A stretch of DNA of 21,749 bases from Methanocorpusculaceae archaeon UBA456 (GTDB lineage: Archaea; Halobacteriota; Methanomicrobia; Methanomicrobiales; Methanocorpusculaceae), in assembly GCA_002496395.1 (NCBI GenBank), contig DAJQ01000005.1, positions 2,493 to 24,241 on the forward strand, written 5' to 3'. The notes beneath the pieces are model-generated. The model was not told the DNA's origin and did not search any database. It was given only the letters and a program-made list of their open reading frames with translations. Below are positions 1 to 8,115 of the stretch, piece after piece; position 1 is the first letter of the stretch, and each line of letters begins with the position of its first letter. Both the position numbers and the translations under genes were made by a program.

Positions 1-408
1 CTTGAGATTGGAACCGGGAGCGGGTATCAGGCGGCGCTGCTTGCCAGAATTGCCGGTCGGATCATATCGATGGAGCGTATACCCGAAGTTGCCCGGCGGG
101 CTGAAGAGAATCTCAGGCGGGCAGGAATTGACGGTGTCCGGATCGTCATTGGTGACGGGACCGTCGGGTACCCGGAAGAAGCCCCCTATGATGCCATCCT
201 GGTGACCGCAGCCGCACCCTCTCTTCCCTCCCCGCTCCTCTCACAGCTGGCAGATGCCGGACGTCTGGTGGCACCGGTCGGGGATCGAAACATCCAGCAT
301 CTTATCAGGATCACGCGACATGGTGATGAGTTTGTCAGGGAGACATTTGAGCCGGTCCGGTTCGTACCCCTGATCGGGAAGTACGGGTGGCAGAATGAAG
401 ATCTATGA
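1..408 (+). CDS. pcm: Protein-L-isoaspartate O-methyltransferase, 3' part (5' end outside window)
   Basis: This is the C-terminal part of a SAM-dependent enzyme that methylates L-isoaspartyl residues in damaged proteins so that they can revert to aspartate. The frame is open from base 1 and begins with the methyltransferase motif I, LEIGTGSGYQAALLA, which binds SAM. The post-motif stretch MERIPEVA and the later DAILVTAAAP are typical of the PCMT family, as is the C-terminal FVPLIGKYGW-type ending. Roughly 135 residues are present, so about 80 N-terminal residues should lie to the left of the window. The stop overlaps the start of the next gene by 14 bp, suggesting co-transcription. Family assignment comes from the motifs seen; the repair role is family knowledge. 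Confidence 0.93.
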   Translation, partial: LEIGTGSGYQAALLARIAGRIISMERIPEVARRAEENLRRAGIDGVRIVIGDGTVGYPEEAPYDAILVTAAAPSLPSPLLSQLADAGRLVAPVGDRNIQHLIRITRHGDEFVRETFEPVRFVPLIGKYGWQNEDL

Positions 409-994
409 TGCAACGCACCCTCTTTCCGAGGAGGTATATACCTATCCGGGTGATCCGAAGATCATTTTCGAACGCAAAGGGGATGGTGAGATCCGTATAA
501 CCGGAATCAGTATGGGGAGTCATTCCGGCACCCATATCGATGCACCTCTCCACTATCTTCCGGACGGGCGGTCGATCGACCAGATTCCGCCGGACATCTC
601 TCTTGGTTCCTGTATTCTGATGGATATTCCACAAGGGCCGCTGGATGTCACAGCAACCCCTCTCGCCGGGACACGCCGCCTGCTCCTCCGCTCAGGCTGG
701 ACTCCCGGGGATCCTGATGACTATGGATACCTGACCGAAGAGGGTGCCCGCCGTATGGTGGAGCAGGGTATTTCGGTGATTGGAACCGATGCCCCGTCAA
801 TTGAATCTCCGGAGGGTGACGGATCAGTACACCGGATCCTTCTCCGCGCCAAAGTGGTGATCATTGAACTCCTCAGGCTGGACGCTATCCCGGAAGGAGT
901 ATATACGATGGTTGCCCTGCCTTTACTATTGAAGGGTATTGACGGATCACCCGCACGGGTGCTCCTCATTGATTCTGAAGAGATGATGCCATGA
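395..994 (+). CDS. Cyclase / arylformamidase-like metal-dependent hydrolase
   Basis: This 199-aa protein belongs to the cyclase family (PF04199) that includes kynurenine formamidase KynB. The signature HSGTHIDAPLH lies at residues 43-53. H43, H47, D49 and H53 match the HxxxHxDxxxH metal-binding pattern of the family. The N-terminal HPLSEEVYTYPGDP is also typical of the family. Members hydrolyse amides or lactones using bound Zn or Mn. In methanogens the true substrate is generally not known, and no kynurenine pathway gene lies nearby, so I do not call it kynB. The start overlaps the end of pcm by 14 bp, and the stop overlaps the next start in ATGA, so the three genes probably form one transcript. 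Confidence 0.85.
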   Translation: MKIYDATHPLSEEVYTYPGDPKIIFERKGDGEIRITGISMGSHSGTHIDAPLHYLPDGRSIDQIPPDISLGSCILMDIPQGPLDVTATPLAGTRRLLLRSGWTPGDPDDYGYLTEEGARRMVEQGISVIGTDAPSIESPEGDGSVHRILLRAKVVIIELLRLDAIPEGVYTMVALPLLLKGIDGSPARVLLIDSEEMMP

Positions 995-1596
995 CACTCA
1001 TTCATGATGCAGTACAAAAACTCAGGGAAAAGCTTGAGGGGAGCGGTTGCGACGATGGGGTCGTCTCCCTCTGGATAAACTCCGATGTGCCGGTCTGCCA
1101 GTATCCAAAAGGCGTCTGCCTTGAGGCTGTGTATGGCGGCAGAACCGCAGAGATGGTGACGACAGATCCGCTTGAAACCAGGACGAAGGTGTCATTCCTG
1201 TATGGAGCGCCACTGAAGAAACAGAAGACCCGGGCGGCAGCGGCGGCAATCATCAATGTTGTCACAGGTTTTGCCTGTATGTCGCGCAAACTCCATGCAT
1301 GTTCCCCCTCGGATCGTCTGGAATGCCAGGAGCTCCTCCAGAGGTTTTATGATTCCGGAAAGATCTACCCTGTCGGGGATCTCAATCTCATTCCTGAGCT
1401 CTTCAGGGACAGGATCGTTGATCGTCCGGAGGATGCGGATATCATCTTCATCGCCGGAGACAATTTTGTCACCGATGAAGGAATTGCTATTCAGGAAGAG
1501 TTCCTTGAGACGAAAGAGATCGTCTATATGGGTCCGTCAACCGCAGGAGTTGCCACACTCCTCGATCTGAAACACTGGTGCCCGTTTGGCAGATGA
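991..1596 (+). CDS. Conserved-looking hypothetical protein, cysteine-containing
   Basis: I do not recognise this 201-aa soluble protein. It contains seven cysteines (residues 20, 36, 43, 96, 104, 112 and 197), many for an intracellular archaeal protein, which would allow metal or Fe-S binding. The C-terminal half alternates predicted strands and helices: ADIIFIAGDNFV at about 149-160 and EIVYMGPSTAG at about 176-186, which looks Rossmann-like. The layout vaguely recalls the DUF4213/DUF364 family, but I cannot support that assignment. No signal peptide or membrane helix is visible. Its ATG overlaps the preceding stop (ATGA), so it is translationally coupled to the cyclase gene. A real gene is supported by length, coupling and codon use like its neighbours. 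Confidence 0.7.
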   Translation: MTLIHDAVQKLREKLEGSGCDDGVVSLWINSDVPVCQYPKGVCLEAVYGGRTAEMVTTDPLETRTKVSFLYGAPLKKQKTRAAAAAIINVVTGFACMSRKLHACSPSDRLECQELLQRFYDSGKIYPVGDLNLIPELFRDRIVDRPEDADIIFIAGDNFVTDEGIAIQEEFLETKEIVYMGPSTAGVATLLDLKHWCPFGR

Positions 1597-1630
1597 GTAA
1601 CCATAATACCATTAAAATCACATCTTCAGT

Positions 1631-2887
1631 ATGCTCTTTGGCTCCTCCGGTATCAGGATGCAGTATGGAAAAGCCCTCCTTGACCTCTCTCTCCGGTTCG
1701 GTGCCTCTCTTGGTGCTGGCAGGGAATGTGTGGTTCTCGGGAGCGATACACGGACCACACGGGATATTCTTACCCAATCCCTCATCTCCGGTATCCTCTC
1801 CACCGGCGCGGATGTCATCGCCGGTGGCATCGCACCAACACCGACTGTCGCCTATGCTGCACGGGAAGCCGATGCAGGATGCATGGTGACCGCATCGCAT
1901 AATCCTGAGATGTATAACGGACTGAAAGTCTTCAATCCTGATGGCTCATCCTTTACCCTTGCCCAGCAGAAGCAGATGGAGGAGTCACTTGAGAACCCTG
2001 ACTGGACGGACTGGAAGGCCATTGGTTCCCGGAGAGATGCGGATATCAGAACCCCCCACTCCGATGCCATACTCGCGTCTCTTTCACCTCCGGAAGGCAT
2101 GACGGTTGTGCTGGACTGCGGTGGAGGGGCGGGATCCCAAATCACCCCCTCCCTTCTGGAGAGAGCAGGTCTAAGAACCGTCTGCCTCAACTGCGATCCA
2201 ACAGGAACCTTCCCCCGCCCTTCCGAACCCCTCCCTGAAAATCTCTCCTATATGCCCGCGATCATCAGGAAATCCGGCGCTTCCTGCGGCATTGCCCATG
2301 ATGGCGATGCGGACAGGTGTGTTGCTTTTGATAACCTGGGTCGGTTTATTTCGGGTGAACACCTCCTGATGCTCTTTGCGCGGTACCTCGACCTGCATGA
2401 GGTGGTGACCACTGTCGATGCCTCGATGGCGATTGAAGAGATCGCCACCGTCAGGCGAACTCCGGTCGGGGACAGCTATGTCTCCGAAGCTCTCCTCTCC
2501 TGGGGAAGCCTCGGGGGCGAGCCCTCAGGGAGCTGGATCTTCCCTGCCCACTCCCTCTGTCCGGATGGGATCTATGCCGCCACCCTCCTCTGCGAGATTG
2601 CCGGTGAATGGAATGTTGCCGAAGAAGTCGATACCATGCCGGTGTATCCGATCCTTCGATCATCTCTTGCGACTGAATATGGTGATGCAGCACTCCGATC
2701 TCTTGGCGCGGAAGTGCCCACAGATGGCATCCGTGTTGAGCAGGAAGATGGCTGGTACCTGATCCGGGCAAGCGGAACTGAACCAAAGGTGAGAGTGACC
2801 GCAGAAGGAAGGACAAAGGATATCGCAGAGAAACTCCTCTTTGAAGGAGAAGATCGATTGAAAAAAGTACTCAGGGAGGTCTCCTGA
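1631..2887 (+). CDS. glmM: Phosphoglucosamine mutase (phosphohexomutase family)
   Basis: This 418-aa alpha-D-phosphohexomutase most likely converts glucosamine-6-phosphate to glucosamine-1-phosphate. All four family motifs are intact. The phosphoserine loop TASHNP carries Ser89. The Mg-binding loop DGDADR is at 224-229. The sugar-binding loop GGEPSG is at 295-300. The phosphate-binding loop RASGTEPKVRV is at about 379-389. It is somewhat shorter than the usual ~450 aa. GGEPSG is closer to phosphomannomutase-type loops than to the bacterial GlmM GEQSG, so activity on mannose or glucose phosphates is possible. The position directly before two glmU-like genes and glmS argues for GlmM; Methanocaldococcus jannaschii MJ1100-MJ1101 has the same pairing. 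The start follows the previous stop by 34 bp with no clear ribosome-binding site. The stop overlaps the next start (TGATG). Confidence 0.88.
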   Translation: MLFGSSGIRMQYGKALLDLSLRFGASLGAGRECVVLGSDTRTTRDILTQSLISGILSTGADVIAGGIAPTPTVAYAAREADAGCMVTASHNPEMYNGLKVFNPDGSSFTLAQQKQMEESLENPDWTDWKAIGSRRDADIRTPHSDAILASLSPPEGMTVVLDCGGGAGSQITPSLLERAGLRTVCLNCDPTGTFPRPSEPLPENLSYMPAIIRKSGASCGIAHDGDADRCVAFDNLGRFISGEHLLMLFARYLDLHEVVTTVDASMAIEEIATVRRTPVGDSYVSEALLSWGSLGGEPSGSWIFPAHSLCPDGIYAATLLCEIAGEWNVAEEVDTMPVYPILRSSLATEYGDAALRSLGAEVPTDGIRVEQEDGWYLIRASGTEPKVRVTAEGRTKDIAEKLLFEGEDRLKKVLREVS

Positions 2888-4101
2888 TGGAACCGGTAAC
2901 AGAATGTATTCTTCTTGCGGCGGGTGAAGGGAAGCGGATGCGCCCCCTGACGACCAGCCGTCCAAAAGTGATGATACCACTCGCCAATCGTCCCATGCTC
3001 GAACACCTCATCCTTGCAGCCCATAAGGCCGGGATCAGACGGTTTATTCTGGTCGTCGGGTATGGCGAACAGGCGGTCAGGGAGTACTTTGGTGACGGAA
3101 GTGCCTTTGGTGTTGCGATCGACTATGTCGTCCAGAGGCACCAGCTCGGTACCGCCGATGCCCTTCGCTCAGCAGAAGGGCTGGTATCAGGGAATTTCCT
3201 GATGATGAATGGCGATATGATCCTCGGCTCAGAAGAGATACGGGCACTCTGTGAAATGCCGGTACCGGCACTTGGTGTCTCAGAAGCAGATCATCCAGAG
3301 GAGTACGGGGTGGTTCTCCTTGATGGCGGGCGTGTGGTGAACCTTGAGGAGAAGTCGAAGAATCCAAAGAGCAGGATGATCAATGCCGGTGCATACCTCT
3401 TCCCGCCCGAGATCTTCGAACGGATCGAAAGAATCGGCCTCTCGCGGCGGGGAGAATATGAATTAACCGACGCATTGATGGAGTATATCAATGATGGAAA
3501 GCTCTCTGCTCTCACGCTTCATACGTGGATGGATGTCGGGTACCCCTGGGATATCCTCGCGGCACACGAACTCCTCCTCCCCGATCTGAAGAGTGACATT
3601 GCCGGAACCGTTGAGGAAGGAGTGGTTATCAAGGGTGCGGTTGTCATCGGGGATGGGACAACTATCAGATCAGGGAGCTATATCGAAGGTCCCTGCATCA
3701 TCGGAAAAGACTGCGTCATCGGCCCGCATGCCTATATCCGGCCGAAGACTGCGATCGGGAACTCCTGTCATATCGGTCATGCGGTTGAGATCAAGAACTC
3801 CGTCATCCTGCATGGAACAAAGATCCCACACTTTAATTATATCGGGGATAGCGTGATTGGATCTGGCTGCAACTTTGGTGCAGGGACAAAGATCGCCAAT
3901 CTCAGGCATGACTCCGGTATCGTCCGTGTCGGGGGGATCATGACAGGAAGGAAGAAGTTCGGTGCGGTCATCGGTGACGATGTCCTCTTTGGTATCAACT
4001 GTTCGGTGAATACCGGTTCGAGTATAGGATCCGGGTGCAGGATTGCACCCCATTCATGTGTCGAGGGTGTGTATGATGATGAGACGATCGTTTCGAGGTG
4101 A
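2887..4101 (+). CDS. glmU: Bifunctional sugar-1-phosphate nucleotidylyltransferase / acetyltransferase (GlmU-type)
   Basis: This 404-aa protein has an N-terminal nucleotidyltransferase domain (about 1-235) and a C-terminal left-handed beta-helix (about 240-404). The nucleotide-binding loop LAAGEGKRMRPLT and RPK are at about 10-27, and NGD at 108-110 is a metal-binding site. The helix part contains many hexapeptide repeats of the VIGxG type. The segment IPHFNYIGDSVIG, with H315 and Y318, followed by GAGTKIANLRHD, matches the acetyltransferase centre known from archaeal enzymes such as Sulfolobus ST0452. It should therefore acetylate GlcN-1-P and then form UDP-GlcNAc, a precursor of surface glycans and glycoproteins. 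Its start overlaps the glmM stop by one base, and only 6 bp separate it from the paralogous next gene. Confidence 0.9.
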   Translation: MEPVTECILLAAGEGKRMRPLTTSRPKVMIPLANRPMLEHLILAAHKAGIRRFILVVGYGEQAVREYFGDGSAFGVAIDYVVQRHQLGTADALRSAEGLVSGNFLMMNGDMILGSEEIRALCEMPVPALGVSEADHPEEYGVVLLDGGRVVNLEEKSKNPKSRMINAGAYLFPPEIFERIERIGLSRRGEYELTDALMEYINDGKLSALTLHTWMDVGYPWDILAAHELLLPDLKSDIAGTVEEGVVIKGAVVIGDGTTIRSGSYIEGPCIIGKDCVIGPHAYIRPKTAIGNSCHIGHAVEIKNSVILHGTKIPHFNYIGDSVIGSGCNFGAGTKIANLRHDSGIVRVGGIMTGRKKFGAVIGDDVLFGINCSVNTGSSIGSGCRIAPHSCVEGVYDDETIVSR

Positions 4102-4107
4102 GCACGG

Positions 4108-5271
4108 ATGCAGGCAGTAATTCTGGCAGGCGGCGAGGGCTGGCGGCTCCGCCCATTGACAAAGACCAGGCCGAAGGCACTGATCCCTGTCGGCAACCGA
4201 CCCTTAATCGACTATTGTATCGAGGCCCTTCTGAAGGCAGGAATACGGGATATCATTGTTGTTGCCGGATACCGGAGAGAACAGGTGATCCGGCATCTCA
4301 ATACCCTCGATCACGAAGTCAGGGTGGTTGTCCAGGAGAAGCAGCTTGGATCCGCCCATGCACTTGCCTCTGCGGCACCCCTGATCCATGAGACGACCCT
4401 CGTCCTCTCCGGAGATAATTATGTGGATGCTGCCTCTATCGAGGAGATGGGAACAGAAGGCAACGCAATCATGATCTCTGGTTCTCTTTCTCCCTCCCAT
4501 TACGGTGTTGTCCGGGTGCAGGATGGTATCGTCACGGATTTTTTCGAGAAACCCGATGAAAAAGGCCCCTGTCTTGTGAGCAGCGGCCTCTACCTCTTCA
4601 CCCCGGAGGTGATCGGATCCATCAGGGAAGCAGATCTCTCGGATCTTCTCATCCGCATGATCGAAGATGGCATCCCTCTCCGGGCAGTTCGTGGCGGTGA
4701 ATGGTATGATGCCATTCATGCCTGGGATCTTCTGGGGCAGAACCGCCGCCTGCTCCAGATGAACGGGGCTCAGAGATCAGGAACGATCAGCCGGTTTGCT
4801 ACAATCAACGGCCGGGTCTCGATTGGTTCAGGGAGTACAATAGGCCCCGGCTGCTGTATCACCGGTCCGGTCAGGATCGGTGAGGGCACCACCATCGGGC
4901 CGAATGTCGTCATCGGGCCGGATGTGAGCATCGGCAACCGGGTTTCAATTGAACCTTTCACGGTTCTTGAAAACTCCATCATCATGGATGATGTCCGGAT
5001 CGGATCCCACTCAAGGGTCGTCGATTCGGTTATCGGGGAAGGATGCAGTACAAACGATCATCTCTCAACAATCACAACCAGTGGGCTCTTCTCACTTGGC
5101 GAGAACAATGCGAAGATGCTCCACCAGGGAACCTTCGGGGCAATCATCGGCGAGGGTGTCTTACTGGAGTCCTCTGTTGTCCTGAAAGGATGTATCCTCG
5201 GGAACAATTGCCGGGTTCAATCCGGCAGGCGGCTTGAAGGAGTGATTCCTGACGGCTCGCAGGTGATCTGA
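4108..5271 (+). CDS. Second GlmU-like sugar nucleotidylyltransferase with beta-helix domain
   Basis: This 387-aa paralogue of the preceding gene has the same layout: nucleotidyltransferase domain (LAGGEGWRLRPLTKTRPK at about 6-23, SGDN at 101-104, FFEKPD at 145-150), then a hexapeptide-repeat beta-helix from about 225. The catalytic loop of the first domain is intact. In the C-terminal part I cannot find the PHxxYxGD segment that carries the acetyltransferase His and Tyr in the neighbour; the matching region reads VVDSVIGEGCSTNDH. It may therefore act only as a nucleotidyltransferase (for example on glucose-1-P or GlcNAc-1-P) or form hetero-oligomers with its partner. GAGGTGAG at 4095-4102 supplies a ribosome-binding site at good spacing. 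The stop abuts the glmS start (TGAATG). Confidence 0.82.
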   Translation: MQAVILAGGEGWRLRPLTKTRPKALIPVGNRPLIDYCIEALLKAGIRDIIVVAGYRREQVIRHLNTLDHEVRVVVQEKQLGSAHALASAAPLIHETTLVLSGDNYVDAASIEEMGTEGNAIMISGSLSPSHYGVVRVQDGIVTDFFEKPDEKGPCLVSSGLYLFTPEVIGSIREADLSDLLIRMIEDGIPLRAVRGGEWYDAIHAWDLLGQNRRLLQMNGAQRSGTISRFATINGRVSIGSGSTIGPGCCITGPVRIGEGTTIGPNVVIGPDVSIGNRVSIEPFTVLENSIIMDDVRIGSHSRVVDSVIGEGCSTNDHLSTITTSGLFSLGENNAKMLHQGTFGAIIGEGVLLESSVVLKGCILGNNCRVQSGRRLEGVIPDGSQVI

Positions 5272-7020
5272 ATGTGCGGGATCGTCGGGTATATCGGTCG
5301 AAGGAAAGCCGCCGGTATCGTGATTGAGGGTTTGAAGCGGCTTGAGTACCGGGGATATGACTCATTTGGCGTTGTCACAACAAACGATTCCCTCCACATC
5401 TCCAAAAAGAGTGGCCGGATATCAGATGGAGGTTCCGGTGCAGCCGGTCTGCCGGGAACGGCCGGGATCGGCCATACCCGCTGGGCAACCCACGGTATCC
5501 CAAATGATCAGAATGCCCATCCTCATCTCGACTGTACCGGAAAAATTGCTGTTGTGCATAACGGGATCATCGAGAATTATGCAGAACTCAGGCGTGATCT
5601 CACTGCCCGTGGCCATACATTTAGTTCAGATACTGATACCGAGGTGATTGCCCACCTGGTGGAGGAGCAGTATGCCGGCGATCTCGCTGCTGCTGTCAGA
5701 GCAATTCTTCCACTCCTTCAGGGTTCATATGCCCTCCTCGTGATTGCTGAGGGGGATGACCGGATCATCGCTGCACGAATGGCAAGCCCGCTTGTGATCG
5801 GGGTGGGCGATCGGGAGTTCTTCTGTGCATCGGATGTCACACCGCTCATCGATCATACACGGCGAGTGATTTATCTTGAGGATGGTGATTGTGCTGTTCT
5901 CAGCTGCTCAGAGTACACGATAAACCATGATGGGATGGCAGTTGACCGTCCCGTGGAAGAGGTGGACTGGGATATCCAGGATGCCCGGAAAGGCGGTTTC
6001 TCTCATTTTATGCAGAAGGAGATCTTCGAGCAGCCACAGGTCTTCTACAATACAATTCATGCAGTGCGAGAATCTCCTGATGCCCTTGCCCACCTTGTCG
6101 GAAGCAGGATGAGCATCATGATTGTTGCCTGCGGCTCCTCCTATCATGCAGCTCTCCTCTGTAAATACCTAATCGAGGTATACTGCGGCATCCCGGTGCG
6201 GGTGGAGATTGGATCGGAGTTCAAGTACTATACTCCTCCACTGAATGTTCCGGTGATAGGGATTACCCAGTCGGGGGAGACGGCAGATACCCTGGCAGCC
6301 CTGAAGATGGCACAAGCATGGGGGTGCCCGACGATCGCGATCACCAATGTTGTTGGATCATCTGTGACAAGAATTGCCGATGCAACCATCTATACCCGTG
6401 CCGGTCCCGAGATCAGTGTTGCGGCAACAAAATCGTTCATCGCACAGCTTGCAGCTGCCCTCCAGATCGCAGGCAGCCTCTCAGATGATCCGGGACTGGA
6501 GGAGGAGCTGGATCGTGTCAATGTCATGATCGAGGATACGCTCACCGTTCCAATCGACGATGCCGTTGCACTCTGTACACAGGCACACTCGATCTTCTTC
6601 ATCGGTCGTGGTTTCTACTATCCTGTCGCGCTTGAAGGGGCACTGAAGATGAAGGAGATCTCCTACATTCATGCAGAGGGATATGCTGCCGGAGAGTTGA
6701 AACACGGTCCTTTTGCCCTCCTCTCGCCTGATACTCCTGTTGTTGCCCTTGCAATGCCGGGGAAGACCTATCCGGTGATGATCTCAAATATCAAGGAGAT
6801 CAAGGCACGCGGGGCACCGGTGATCGGGATCGGTGTTGCCGGAGATATGGAACTGCCCGAGATCGCTGATATCTTTATCCCGCTCTCCCCCTCGCATGAG
6901 GTGGCAGGCATAGCAATGGTCTCTGTCATCCTCCAGCGTCTTGCATACCATGTCGCCGATGCACTCGGGTGCGATATCGACAAGCCACGAAATCTTGCAA
7001 AGAGTGTAACGGTGGAGTGA
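5272..7020 (+). CDS. glmS: Glutamine-fructose-6-phosphate aminotransferase (isomerizing)
   Basis: This 582-aa enzyme makes glucosamine-6-phosphate from fructose-6-phosphate and glutamine, the first step of amino sugar synthesis. It starts MCGIVGYIG, so Cys2 becomes the N-terminal nucleophile after Met removal. TRWATHGIP and HNGIIENY are further glutaminase-domain landmarks. Two SIS sugar-isomerase domains follow, with CGSSYHAAL and QSGETADT in the first and GRGFYYPVALEGALKMKEISY in the second. It ends in DKPRNLAKSVTVE, the conserved C-terminal tail of full-length enzymes. It is the last gene of the glmM-glmU-glmU-like-glmS cluster, although it catalyses the first step. No intergenic space separates it from the preceding gene, and I see no glmS ribozyme. 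Confidence 0.96.
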   Translation: MCGIVGYIGRRKAAGIVIEGLKRLEYRGYDSFGVVTTNDSLHISKKSGRISDGGSGAAGLPGTAGIGHTRWATHGIPNDQNAHPHLDCTGKIAVVHNGIIENYAELRRDLTARGHTFSSDTDTEVIAHLVEEQYAGDLAAAVRAILPLLQGSYALLVIAEGDDRIIAARMASPLVIGVGDREFFCASDVTPLIDHTRRVIYLEDGDCAVLSCSEYTINHDGMAVDRPVEEVDWDIQDARKGGFSHFMQKEIFEQPQVFYNTIHAVRESPDALAHLVGSRMSIMIVACGSSYHAALLCKYLIEVYCGIPVRVEIGSEFKYYTPPLNVPVIGITQSGETADTLAALKMAQAWGCPTIAITNVVGSSVTRIADATIYTRAGPEISVAATKSFIAQLAAALQIAGSLSDDPGLEEELDRVNVMIEDTLTVPIDDAVALCTQAHSIFFIGRGFYYPVALEGALKMKEISYIHAEGYAAGELKHGPFALLSPDTPVVALAMPGKTYPVMISNIKEIKARGAPVIGIGVAGDMELPEIADIFIPLSPSHEVAGIAMVSVILQRLAYHVADALGCDIDKPRNLAKSVTVE

Positions 7021-7028
7021 GGGATGCA

Positions 7029-7047
7029 CTTCTCTTGTGAAGAGGAG
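7029..7047 (+). promoter_or_regulatory. Hairpin just after glmS, covering a Shine-Dalgarno-like sequence
   Basis: Two 8-base arms, CTTCTCTT (7029-7036) and AAGAGGAG (7040-7047), can pair around a GTG loop, with one G-T wobble. It starts 8 bp after the glmS stop and has no T-run, so it is not a classical terminator. The 3' arm contains GAGGAG, a Shine-Dalgarno-like sequence immediately before an ATG at 7049. Pairing is seen; function is inference. Confidence 0.35.
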
Positions 7048-7056
7048 AATGAAAGC

Positions 7057-7064
7057 TATTTATC
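7057..7064 (+). promoter_or_regulatory. Probable TATA box for the HDAC-family gene
   Basis: TATTTATC is centred about 29 bp before the ATG at 7090. That is the archaeal TATA-to-start-site distance, so the transcript would be leaderless or nearly so. The surrounding GC-rich coding sequence makes the AT-rich octamer stand out. Confidence 0.45.
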
Positions 7065-7089
7065 CCAAATTGAGGAATAGTGTATCGTA

Positions 7090-8067
7090 ATGCCGAAAAC
7101 ATCAGCAGTATCCGGTGAGATCTTCTTCCTTCATCACCTCGATAATCATCCGGAATGTGCTCTCCGGCTGGATACGCTCCATGAGTGTATACCAAAAGGC
7201 GTTCTGATCCATCCTCCTGTCATAGCCGGGGTGGAAGAACTTGAACTCGTTCATACTCATGCTCATGTGAGGATGATTTCCCAGCTCTCGGAGTTTGGTG
7301 GTGTGAGGTTCATCGATCCCGATACCTATGTCACCTCTCATTCATATGAGGTGGCTTCATATGCTGCCGGTTCCGCCATCTGTGCCGCGGAGCGTGCCAT
7401 GGATGGCGAGCGATCATTTGCGCTGGTCCGCCCCCCCGGCCACCATGCCGAACCCGATCGTGCAATGGGGTTCTGCCTCTTCAATAGTGCCGCCATCGCG
7501 GCTGCCTCACTCCTCAGGGAATGTGATCGGGTTGCTGTTCTCGACTGGGATGTGCATCATGGGAACGGGACGCAGAAGGCATTCTATACCAGTGATCGTG
7601 TCCTTGTGATGTCAATTCACCAGAGCAACAGTTTTCCAAGGACCGGGTGGATCGATGAGATCGGCTCAGGTGCCGGGAAAGGATATAACCTGAATGCACC
7701 GATCCTGCCCGGTGGAACTATTCTGGACTACCTCTCTCTTCTCAGGAATGTCTTCATCCCCGCAATACTCAGGTTCAGGCCGGGTGCCCTGATCATCTCT
7801 TCTGGGCAGGATGGTCTCAGCGATGATCCGCTCGCTGGCATGCGTCTGACCCCCGAAGATTACGGTATACTGACACGAACCCTCACCGATGCACTCGATC
7901 TGCCGATCGCCCTTGTTCTTGAAGGTGGATACGGTCCATCGATGGGGAGATCCATATCCTCGATCTTTTCTGCGTTGAAGGGAGATTCAGTCTCTGCTCC
8001 TCCGAGGGGAAATCCACAGGCGAGCACCATCAGGATTGCAAAGCTCCTTCAGCGGGTACTGGTCTGA
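7090..8067 (+). CDS. Histone deacetylase family protein (zinc-dependent amidohydrolase)
   Basis: This 325-aa member of the arginase/deacetylase fold family is related to HDACs, AcuC and acetylpolyamine amidohydrolases. RPPGHHA at 114-120 provides the His118-His119 pair. DWDVHHGNGTQ carries zinc ligands D154 and H156. SSGQDGLSDDP carries the third ligand, D241. LEGGYG at 277-282 contains the transition-state tyrosine Y281. All catalytic residues are therefore present. Substrates could be acetyl-lysine on archaeal histones or Alba, or acetylated polyamines; the sequence does not decide. The ATG overlaps the stop of a 13-codon mini-ORF (TAATG). A TATA-like element lies about 29 bp upstream, so this gene is probably transcribed separately from glmS. 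Confidence 0.9.
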   Translation: MPKTSAVSGEIFFLHHLDNHPECALRLDTLHECIPKGVLIHPPVIAGVEELELVHTHAHVRMISQLSEFGGVRFIDPDTYVTSHSYEVASYAAGSAICAAERAMDGERSFALVRPPGHHAEPDRAMGFCLFNSAAIAAASLLRECDRVAVLDWDVHHGNGTQKAFYTSDRVLVMSIHQSNSFPRTGWIDEIGSGAGKGYNLNAPILPGGTILDYLSLLRNVFIPAILRFRPGALIISSGQDGLSDDPLAGMRLTPEDYGILTRTLTDALDLPIALVLEGGYGPSMGRSISSIFSALKGDSVSAPPRGNPQASTIRIAKLLQRVLV

Positions 8068-8083
8068 GTCGTCACAGTCAATA

Positions 8084-8091
8084 CTTTTATC
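8084..8091 (+). promoter_or_regulatory. Probable TATA box for the DUF2098 gene
   Basis: CTTTTATC lies about 28 bp before the ATG at 8116, within the 48-bp gap after the deacetylase gene. The distance fits an archaeal promoter giving a very short leader. Confidence 0.4.
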
Positions 8092-8115
8092 CGCTTTGAA
8101 ATCAAGAGACCCGGT

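Noticed and set aside
1487..1900. 137-codon minus-strand open frame across the hypothetical gene and glmM
   Set aside because: Antisense to clear coding sequence, low-complexity composition with many His/Cys/Gly, and it spans two real genes; a shadow of GC-rich codons.
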